A stretch of DNA of 38,730 nt, taken from NCBI GenBank assembly GCA_964422855.1, contig CAYRCS010000006.1, forward strand, positions 1-38,730, given 5' to 3'. Origin of the DNA: CAZEYI01 sp964422855. Lineage in GTDB: Bacteria; Patescibacteriota; Gracilibacteria; Absconditabacterales; Absconditicoccaceae. The notes beneath the pieces are model-generated. The model ran no database searches and was not told the DNA's origin. It saw only the letters and a list, made by a program, of their open reading frames with translations. A program made the position numbers and the translations under genes. This document shows positions 31,038 through 38,730 of the stretch, piece after piece. The number at the start of each line of letters is the position of its first letter. Positions within the stretch are counted from its first letter, which is position 1.

Positions 31038-32138
31038 ATGCGGAAAAAACTATCTATATACAGCATATATACAATCATGGGCGGGGCATTTGCCTATTAT
31101 TTGATCATACAATATGGACACGATACACAAGATATAATACAACGAATATATAACTATAATCGATACATTATATATACAGCAGCAAGCCTAATTATAGGCG
31201 CAACTATATGGCCAGAAAAAACACTACAATCCAAAATGATTGTAGGATTGCTGAGTATCGTACACATCATAAGTCTCAGTAAGATTGTTATATACGACCA
31301 ATACGGCGCACAGCTCTATATGTTTGTCATAAGCGCCTTATCTATAATCGCTGTATATGGGATCCTATGGATACCAAAAGCTCTTGTGCGTAGCGTACTT
31401 ATAATACCAGCGTTAGCTACAACAATCATAAGTATAATGCTTGCAACAAGTCCTTTTCATGAAGACATAAAATGACGAGATGACTTTTACAATATGCAAA
31501 AAATTAAGCTATATATCTATAGCAACGAACCAATGCTGGTCATACAAGATGCACAAGCAAATATAGCTATCAAAGACCTCAACATAAGTGGCGCTAGCGT
31601 ACAAAACATACCTATAAAACAACCGATGCAATCAAATATAGATCTATCGTTCAACACAGAGATACAATTTACATCAAGCATACCATTGAGCAATAGCGCT
31701 TTATTTGTACAAGCGCCAAACGGAGATATATACAATATATATAGCCAATCTGTAAGCATTATTAGCATAGGCACTGGTGGCTTAAACGCAGAAACTACAG
31801 GTATTACATATACAGGATCTTTAGGCCAATCATTAGGAGAATATGCCAACAAATTACAAAATAAATATAACGAAGCAAAAGCATCGTATATACAAAACAT
31901 AGTCAAAAACAAAATACGAAACAACATATATACACAGTATATATGATGAAAAATATTGTCATATTTAGGAGACAGATTTGCATATATAGCTACCTATCAA
32001 AGCAATTTTGAAAAACGACAAAATATGAGGATACAAGCAGATCTTCCGACTAGCAAAAACATGTCCTGAACAAATATATCTATGCCTACCATACCATTGA
32101 TACGAAGTCGACGAGAAAATTTTACAAATCCACGCTAA
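31038..32138 (+). CDS. polytopic membrane protein with C-terminal extracytoplasmic domain
   Basis: A 366-residue protein. Residues 1 to about 140 form five hydrophobic segments (for example ASLIIGATIW, MIVGLLSIVHIISLSKIVIY, VISALSIIAVYGILWIP). The rest is polar and probably beta-rich (PMLVIQDAQANIAIKDLNIS; LFVQAPNGDIYNIYSQSVSI), ending in a basic helix and tail. TGA glycines occur after residue 145 and in a GG pair near 303. It starts right after the stop of the previous gene and ends 17 bases inside the 3' end of the pseudouridine synthase gene on the other strand. I do not recognise the family. Confidence 0.6.
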
Positions 32139-32742
32139 GTCCAACACTCCAAAGATGAAGGACATTTTTGTCTTTTTTTCTCTTATATAATTTTTCTCCT
32201 AATATTGGCAATCATACGCTGGCAAGATGAGATCTTATCTGGTGCCTTACTCCTTTAGATATCATAATATGTAGCCACGTTGTATTGCTCTTAGGATCAT
32301 AACCCAAAGATTCCAAACACGTTTCGGCAGGATGCCATTGTCCGCGTATCAAGAGATCATCATCAGCAGACAAACGCACAATCATGCGATCGCTATGATG
32401 ACGATGATGACCAATAGGATAAGCAATCATCAAAGGGATAGATGTAACATCGCCAGACAGAGCTGCAATATAGTGTTTGCTGACATCGCCTCTATCTTGG
32501 GCCTGGATATAAAGATCATAGATATCCTGCCTACGAGCAAAATATAATAATCAAGCGGTATCGTTATCTAATCTATTGAGCAATCCATATTCTTGCTCCA
32601 TGGTAAAATAAGATTTCTGATCAACAAAAAAATCAGCATTTGCAATTTCTTCCAAGAAACTAGAGACTTTACCAAAAGTAGATGGAACTCCGTGGGGCTT
32701 CCATACATACAGAAAAGCTTCATCAAAAAAATGGGCAATCAT
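32122..32742 (-). CDS. RNA pseudouridine synthase, RluA-like
   Basis: Converts specific uridines in rRNA or tRNA to pseudouridine. The 206-residue product has LLNRLDNDTAGLLYFAR with the catalytic Asp about residue 59, in the RluA-family context (RLDxxTxGLL). RHQIRSHLASVGLPILGE near the C-terminus is the other family hallmark. It is shorter than typical RluA and lacks an S4 domain; the N-terminus starts directly with the fold (FLYVWKPHGVPS). The Gly after DNDTA is TGA. It is the last gene of the minus-strand operon that includes secF and rnc, and its end overlaps the convergent gene by 17 bases. Confidence 0.85.
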
Positions 32743-32753
32743 AAGAGAACAAC

Positions 32754-33695
32754 TTATGCTACAATCTTTTTACGTAACAAGAGATACGCCAAAGGAGCAG
32801 CAATAAATAGAGAAGAATATGTACCTGATAATATACCTATACCCATAGTAAATGCAAAATCTCTCATGTCTCCAGTACCAAATACATACATCGTTACTAT
32901 CACAAGCAAGGTAGCTCCTCCAGTCATCAAAGATCTTCTCATACTCTGTCGTAAACTACTTTCAAATACCTTTGCTAGAGACACATTTTTCGCACCTTCT
33001 CAGAGAAGATCAACATTTTCTCTTACTCTATCAAAGATCACAATTGTATCATTGATGCTATACCCCATAGTGGTAAGTATCGCTACGATAAATATCGTGT
33101 TTATCTGTACTGTAGGATTGATCCACATAAGCAAGCCATAAGCACCTGCCGGTGTAAATATATCAAAGAACATAGTAGCAACAGTCACCATCGCCAATAT
33201 ACTAGGAGGGACAAATTTTCTAATAGTAGCAAAAGCAAAAAGCATATATACCGTCATAAACAACAATCCTATGAGGATAGCTCTAATCGCCGCTGATTGC
33301 ATATACTCTCATACACTAGGCCCAGTAACAGAAAGTTGTATAATCTCCGCATCACTAGAAACAATTTTTTGTTCCAAAAGATAAGCTCTAATCTGTTGTG
33401 CCAAAGTATTCATAGCGGTATCATCAGATACATCAGTAGCTATGACAACATCTGAATAACTAGTTTCCACCTGTGCAGCAACTTTAGCATCAACGTAACC
33501 AGCATTTGCCAAGAACTGCTCTGTCTCAGTAGCAAAGTTTTCGGACAATTGTGTTGCAAGACGCAGGTTCATACCACCAGTAAATTCAACCGAAAACCTC
33601 ATATTAGTAAAGAACAATATACCTGATCCAGCCATAATAACAAAGCCTATCAACAACCATAGATAACTTCTAGAAATAATTTCAAACTTTTTCAT
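32754..33695 (-). CDS. secF: protein translocase subunit SecF
   Basis: Partner of SecD that uses the proton-motive force to assist Sec-dependent export. The 313-residue product has an N-terminal helix (LWLLIGFVIMAGSGILFF), MRFSVEFTGGMNLRL, a small periplasmic P4-like domain, and a five-helix RND-type bundle containing ILTTMGYSINDTIVIFDRVR and MRRSLMTGGATLLVIVTMYV. TGA supplies glycines in the loops. The gene lies 48 bases after rnc and 11 bases before the pseudouridine synthase gene. SecD is normally adjacent or fused but does not appear in this window. Confidence 0.94.
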
Positions 33696-33743
33696 ACAAA
33701 CAAAGACAATATAAATAGTTAGCCGATAGTAGATATTTGCAAG

Positions 33744-34451
33744 CTACTTTCAAGCCAGTAAAAGAGAATACGCTTGAGCTGCAGCATTTTCTTGAGCTTT
33801 CTTTTTATTAGAACCAAGTCATTCTGCTATAAGTTTATCATGGACATATACTTGTGAACTGTATGTTAAAGCATTGCCCTTAGGATCGGTTTCTGCAACG
33901 ACATCTACATAGCGAGGGATTTGTTTATGGGCTGCTTGAGTCCATTCTTGCAAAAGAGTTTTAGCACTCTTAGGAGCAACATTATTAAGATCCTGGACGA
34001 GAGGGAATATATGCTGTTGAACAAAAGATAGCGTTATTTCAAACGAAAATTCCAAAAACAAAAATCCCAAAAAAGCTTCTAAACAATCAGCCAAAATAAC
34101 GTCTTTATCTCTACCTCACACCTTCTCTTCTCCTCTACTAACCAAAATAAGTTGAGACAGCCCAAGATTCCTAGCTACGCGAGCCAATGTTTCTTCCCTA
34201 ACAAGAGCTATTTTATAGAGAGTAAGAGACGATTCCGCAAGATCAGGAAAATATTGATACAGAAGCTTATTGATAGCCGCTCATAAAACTGCATCACCAA
34301 GAAACTCAAGCCTTTCATTATCAGGAACATGCTTTTTAAAATCAGCAGCATATGACTTGTGCGTCATGGCCTGTTCCAACAAAGTTTCAGAATACGAAGC
34401 ATCCAAACCGAGCTTTTGCATAAATTCCTGCCAAGCAATGAGATGTGTCAT
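33744..34451 (-). CDS. rnc: ribonuclease III
   Basis: Double-strand-specific endonuclease that processes rRNA precursors. The 235-residue product has the RNase III signature NERLEFLGDAVLG. The second catalytic block DCLEAFLGFLFLE carries the conserved Asp and Glu. A C-terminal double-stranded-RNA-binding domain begins about residue 150 (AKTLLQEWTQAAHKQIPRYV) and ends KKKAQENAAAQAYSLL. The Gly after DAVL is TGA. Its predicted substrate, the 23-bp stem around 23S at 501-523 / 3609-3631, lies in the same window. The start is five bases from the stop of the LCP gene, so the two are co-transcribed. Confidence 0.94.
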
Positions 34452-34456
34452 AGAGA

Positions 34457-35890
34457 CTACATATTGTAGTTAAAACTTCCTGTAAGCTGCTGCAAATAGT
34501 CATTTCACAATATAAGCTCCATATCAACTCATGTAACAACACGTACATCACGAACAATAGTTGGTATAGGAAGAAATTTTTGTAAAGTATTGATAGTTTC
34601 GGGATATTCTCAAGTACCATAGATAACAATACGTGTTGTGTCTGATCCGGTATCAGCATTCCCAGCAGCAACTATATTGAATCAATACTTAACCAACTTA
34701 ACCCCAACTTGAGTAGCCTGTCATTCATTATTTTTACCCAAAGATCTTGCAAAATCTTTTGTAATCGCGTTTTTAATACCAAGACGAGCTGTTTCTATGA
34801 GATAACCTTGATTATGAGCAACAAAATAACCAAAGTTTTGGGTATAGGTATAGTTTCCTAGATCAGAAGCCGTCGCTCCATTAACAATCATAACAGACGC
34901 GCCATTAAATGCATCTCTATTTGGAACATAGAGGAAACAGCCTGGTTTAGAAGACTCATAGCTACGATAACCACATTCACTAGTAAGCCCAAAATTAAAT
35001 ATATGCTGTAGACTAAAGACATATTGGAGCATTCCTATGATTTCCTTGAGACTAATGTTGGTTTTGACCATAGTTGTATATTGTCCATAGAGTTTTTTGA
35101 TAGTAGAAACATTGCGAATATCCGGACTAGAAAGAAGTTTTGTAATAATGGCCTGTATAATTTGTTGCTGCCTAGCTGATCTAGAAAAATCAGATGTTGT
35201 ATGTCTACTCCTTGCATACTTAAGAGCCATTTCACCATCAAAATGCTGCAATCATCTCTCAACATAGAACGTTTCGTATCCACGATTTTCTGCATTAGGA
35301 TAGGTAGTATCATAAATTCTTTCAGGCACATCAACATCGACCCCTCATACGGCATCTACCACATCTTTAAATCATCAAAAATCTACGACAGCATAATATG
35401 GAATTTTGAGTGATGTAAGATCATATATTTCCTGAGATAGCATCCTAGCAGCCCCATCGAGAGTACCAAACTGCTGATATCAAGCAGCAAAGACATAGTT
35501 TATTCTACCAGAAATAGTATGTTCCGGTATATCTACATACAAATCTCTAGGTACAGATATCATCGTAACTGCATTTTTTTCAGGATTTCGAGAAGCCACA
35601 ATAATAGTATCGGCCAGCAATCACCCATCATGACCAATCCCGCCATGACCTATAAGCAATATATTGATATTACCAAAGCTATCTTTTTGCATATCCTGTC
35701 AGAAGTTTTTACTAACCACCTGGACTGTATTTGCAGACAAAAAGCCCAAAGCGGCCTGAGCATAGACCAATAAAGCGCGTCCTACAAAAAATATAGCCAA
35801 CACACAAATGATTGCTAAAATCGGAGTCAAAAGTTTACGATACCAAGCAGATGCCACTGGTTTCCCTTGTATATTTTTTTGTACAAACAT
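34457..35890 (-). CDS. LytR-CpsA-Psr (LCP) family protein
   Basis: LCP enzymes transfer glycopolymers from lipid carriers to peptidoglycan or surface proteins on the outer face of the membrane. The 477-residue product has an N-terminal membrane helix (about 22-45). The LCP domain follows, with NINILLIGHGG, MISVPRDLYVDIPE (conserved Arg and Asp), YYAVVDFGGFKDVVDAVGGV and ALKYARSRHTTSDFSRSARQ, the family's most recognisable block. A C-terminal LytR_C-type domain lies from about residue 325 (VMIVNGATASDLG). Many glycines are TGA. It is second in the minus operon, 12 bases after the lipoprotein gene. Intact motifs suggest an active enzyme. Confidence 0.93.
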
Positions 35891-35902
35891 GAACACAACA
35901 AA

Positions 35903-37030
35903 CTACTGATCTAAAAGTGCACCCAAACCAAATTCATCACCAAAGAACTGACTAATCAACAATACATTGTTAGGTATACGAATATCTATATTTTGCTGAG
36001 GATTGAGTGCATAATTACCTTGGAAATTAAGAGAAATATAGTGAGCAGAGGCTGGAGAAGTCAAAAGAGATATTGTTCCTTTTGCCGCCCAAAGCAAACC
36101 ACCATCACTCATGGTTTTTTGTCTCAGAGTTCCTGAGATTCACCATTGCTTCACGCTTGCCAAGGTATAAGTAAAAGTAACATTTATCGCGCCATAAGGA
36201 GCATCCTCTCGTAAGATGGTATATTGACTATCTCCACTTTGCAAAACAAGATTCCCCTTGCCTCCAGCCAAAGTGCCAATCCCTTTCAAATCACCAAAGA
36301 CAAAACGTTCTAAGTCAAATGAAGCCACATCTTTATCGCTTCACAAGGTTCAATCAAAAGCAAATCCAGATGAAGCTAAAAACGGCATAAATTGATTTCG
36401 TACATCATATGATCCATTAACGCTATATGCGGTAGTTTCTTGAGACCAAGGAGCCAAGAAATTAGTTTCAAAAATATCTTTAACCCCAAGTGGCAACAAA
36501 TAGAAGTAACTTTGGAGTGGTAATGCAAACATCCATGTTTGAACAAAGTCTGGCTTATCCATATACAACCATTTTTTACTCAATGCATCAACAATAAGTT
36601 GTACCATAATGCCTTCTGCATTTCCGGTTCCTAAGTCTATTTTGGTGGTATTTGTTCTCAAATATTCTTTCCCGTCTTTGGCTATATACAATACATCTCC
36701 AGATCAGCGTACAGGCAAGTTTTCTGCTTTATCCAAGAAATCAACATCGTAAAAATAGCTACCCATCGCTCCTGATAGAGAAAAATCTTTTTGCCCACGT
36801 AATAATAGTTTCACACTCATGATATCATCAGATCATTCTACCTGCAACTGTAATCTTTCACGAAATCCTTGGCCAGTTGATGCAAATGTAGTAGAAAACA
36901 ATGGCGAAGAGAAATTTTGTGCTACAAATTGACTACGAAGATCGTCATATGAAATTCCATTGTCTTTCTGCCACAAACCACAGCCCGACAATAACAGCAA
37001 AATACCAGAGAGGAAGAGCAATCTTTTCAT
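35903..37030 (-). CDS. predicted lipoprotein of unknown function
   Basis: The 375-residue product starts MKRLLFLSGILLLLSGCGLW, a lipoprotein signal peptide with lipobox LSGC. The rest is extracytoplasmic and beta-rich with no clear catalytic motif. Examples are KIDLGTGNAEGIMVQLIVDA, WSQETTAYSVNGSYDVRNQF and GGKGNLVLQSGDSQYTILRE. TGA glycines keep the frame open at three or more places. It is first in the five-gene minus operon with the LCP gene, rnc, secF and the pseudouridine synthase, which suggests constitutive expression. A similar long lipoprotein family may exist in related genomes, but I do not recognise it. Confidence 0.65.
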
Positions 37031-37109
37031 ACACAAAAGTGCAAAATATAAATCAAAGTTTGTATATCAAAAAACGTTAAATTTGCAACAGCATAAATAC
37101 ACATAAAAT

Positions 37110-37138
37110 TTGACAAAAAAACACAGTATCCATATAAT
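37110..37138 (+). promoter_or_regulatory. consensus sigma-70 promoter of pilT
   Basis: TTGACA (37110-37115) and TATAAT (37133-37138) are both perfect and separated by 17 bases, 27 bases before the pilT start codon. It is the best promoter match I found in the window, so strong expression is expected. No operator-like repeat is obvious. Confidence 0.85.
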
Positions 37139-37165
37139 AAAAGTGTTTATTGCGCTACCAAAACC

Positions 37166-38242
37166 ATGACCAACGTATTTGATGTCCAAAAAATCCTCGA
37201 AATCGCTGAAGCAAATCCAAATATTTCCGATATCCATTTATCTGCAAATCAAGCAGTAGCATTTAGAATAAATGGAGAGATCAATAGACAAGAGGATGCT
37301 GGAGTGCTAGGGATCGAAGCGATGGAGATTATTATCAGGCAATTATTGGATGGAGATCCACAGAGATTTGATAACTTCCTCTGAAATAAGGATAATGACT
37401 TCGCATTCACATCTAAATCCGGCACTTCATACAGAGTAAATGCCTACTTCAAAACCGGAGAAATGGCGGTCGTTATGAGAAAGATCTATAACGAACCTAG
37501 ACAAATAGAAGATCTTATTTTCAACGATATAGCAGATAGCATCAAAAAAAACGTCCTAGGCGCAAAAAAATGACTATATCTGGTTACATGACCGACATGA
37601 TCAGGTAAGTCTACATCATTAGTAGCTATGTTGGAGTATATCAACCAAAATAGAGAAGAAAACATGATTACTATTGAAGATCCTATTGAATATCTTTTCA
37701 AAGCCAAGAAATCAATTATTTCACAAAGAGAAATCGGACACGATACGCGATCGTATGCCAATGCACTCAGAGCAGCTATGCGTCAAGATCCTAACATTAT
37801 ATTTGTGGGAGAAATTCGTGATAGAGAAACAGCTGAAGCAACGCTAAGTTTGGCGGAAACTGGCCACTTGGTCTTTAGTACACTACATACAAGTTCGGCA
37901 TCACATACGATCAATAGATTTATAGGGCTATTCCCACCTGAAGTACAAAATAGCGTAGCTGATAGATTTGCTGAAGCATTGATAGGAGTACAATCACAAG
38001 TATTGGTTAAAACCAAGGACAACAATGCAAGAGTAGGTATATTCGAAGTAATGCTCAATACCACTTCTATCAAAAACAATATCAAGAAAAGAGAAATAGC
38101 TCAGCTAGACAACATCATCGAAACATCAGCTCTCATAGGCATGATAAGTCTCAAAAAATATGCACAGAGACTCACAGAGGCAAATATCATAGATCCCAAA
38201 GAACTTGATTGATTGTTTTTGAACAATCCACTTGGACAATAA
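37166..38242 (+). CDS. pilT: type IV pilus retraction ATPase PilT
   Basis: Hexameric cytoplasmic ATPase that depolymerises type IV pili and drives twitching. The 358-residue product has an N-terminal PAS-like domain (ISDIHLSANQAVAFRINGEI). Walker A GPTGSGKST follows at residues 142-150, in which the first and third Gly are TGA (37589-37591, 37598-37600). Next are the Asp box (EDPIEYLFKAKK), Walker B with IIFVGEIRDRETAEA and the His box STLHTSSASHTINRF. Length matches the usual 345-370. Loss of Gly at these places would abolish nucleotide binding, so code 25 is required. The pilins likely moved by it include the gene at 12339. Confidence 0.95.
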
Positions 38243-38260
38243 GATTTATATCACTATATC

Positions 38261-38437
38261 ATGATGCAAGAAACATACAGCAATAGCAAACAAGGCAAAA
38301 GATGGGTATCGCACAAGGAACTAGAAACTATCAAAAAAAATATGAAAAAAGTGCCTGTCATACAAAAAAAATCACAAGAATATCATCAAGTAGAAGAACA
38401 AGAAGCCGAAAACTTACTCAATAAAATCAAAAATTAA
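38261..38437 (+). CDS. small charged hypothetical protein
   Basis: A 58-residue hydrophilic, Lys/Glu-rich protein (MMQETYSNSKQGKRWVSHKE...) without signal or membrane segment; it may form helices. It lies 18 bases after pilT and 18 bases before the next gene, so it probably belongs to the pilT transcript. No family recognised. Confidence 0.5.
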   Translation: MMQETYSNSKQGKRWVSHKELETIKKNMKKVPVIQKKSQEYHQVEEQEAENLLNKIKN

Positions 38438-38455
38438 TTTATTAACTTCGATACT

Positions 38456-38730
38456 ATGCCAAACACAAATCTTATCCAAACAAAATTACCACAAGATCTA
38501 CGAGACAAGGCGGCTAGCTTTCAAATAGCAGAAAACTTGCTTGATAAAATACCTGATATCATAGAACTTGTCCTTAGATCTAGATCAATGGACAAAGATA
38601 GCGATAAACAGAGTTGGTTCAATTTACTTCCACTGATGAATCAAGAACAAATAGACAAACTCAAAGATATTCTCGTCAGAGAAAAGCAAAAATTAGCAGA
38701 GATAGAAAAAAAATATGAAGATAAAAAAAC
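38456..38730 (+). CDS. hypothetical protein, cut by the window end
   Basis: The first 91 residues are visible, starting MPNTNLIQTKLPQDLRDKAA. They are hydrophilic and helix-prone, with a final stretch rich in Lys and Glu (REKQKLAEIEKKYEDKK) typical of a coiled coil. It may be the next gene of the pilT transcript. The C-terminus and stop lie outside the window. Confidence 0.5.
   Translation, partial: MPNTNLIQTKLPQDLRDKAASFQIAENLLDKIPDIIELVLRSRSMDKDSDKQSWFNLLPLMNQEQIDKLKDILVREKQKLAEIEKKYEDKK

Overview
The window reads as a chromosomal piece of a Patescibacteria/CPR bacterium of the Absconditabacteria (SR1) / Gracilibacteria group. The main evidence is recoding: TGA must be read as glycine (genetic code 25). 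In-frame TGA codons fall at invariant glycines, including two in the PilT Walker A motif, one in the TilS SGGPDS loop and several in the CTP synthase N-terminus, while the assigned genes end in TAA or TAG. Under the standard code almost every gene here would look broken. Low GC, AGA/CGA arginine codons, mostly absent Shine-Dalgarno sequences and a small-genome gene set fit the same group.

Layout. 1-3564 (minus strand): rRNA genes in the unusual order 23S-5S-16S. The 16S runs off the left edge, and the 23S contains a 10-N scaffold gap flanked by two diverged versions of the same segment. A perfect 23-bp inverted repeat brackets the 23S. 3876-5462 (minus): pyrG. 5634-11652 (plus): a DUF475 membrane protein, RNase Y, an Lgt-like membrane protein, a baseplate-J-like membrane protein and a degenerate M19-dipeptidase-like protein. 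11658-12269 (minus): a membrane protein. 12339-19343 (plus): a prepilin-like protein, a bifunctional RelA/SpoT enzyme, a tiny membrane protein, a phosphomannomutase/phosphoglucomutase, a PilX-like surface protein and a solute-binding-like protein. 19333-22186: tilS and small unknown genes on both strands, including an AMMECR1-like protein. 22270-25918 (plus): tgt, mraY and an O-antigen-ligase-like protein. 25957-26718 (minus): an archaeal-type AGOG 8-oxoguanine glycosylase. 26786-27727 (plus): ppa and a thioredoxin-fold lipoprotein. 27780-28802 (minus): a BBP2-type outer-membrane porin. 28944-32138 (plus): a small membrane protein, a FecR-like membrane protein and two unknown genes. 32122-37030 (minus): an operon of lipoprotein, LCP protein, rnc, secF and a pseudouridine synthase. 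37166-38730 (plus): pilT and two small genes, the last cut by the window end.

How it fits together. Much of the window serves a single-membrane envelope: MraY makes lipid I, the LCP protein probably attaches glycopolymers, the ligase-like protein handles a surface polysaccharide, and SecF supports export. A pilus theme recurs in the prepilin-like protein, the PilX-like protein and the PilT retraction ATPase. This suits an episymbiont or predator that holds other bacteria. The rest is core information processing.

The least ordinary feature is the porin gene. Outer-membrane barrels are not expected in this lineage. The gene has no TGA glycine codon among about 34 glycines, uses CGT/CGG/CGC arginine codons unlike its neighbours, and has a strong promoter and Shine-Dalgarno. 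It looks recently acquired from a standard-code bacterium, probably Bacteroidota. The next gene downstream would naturally end at a TGA two bases before its terminator stem.
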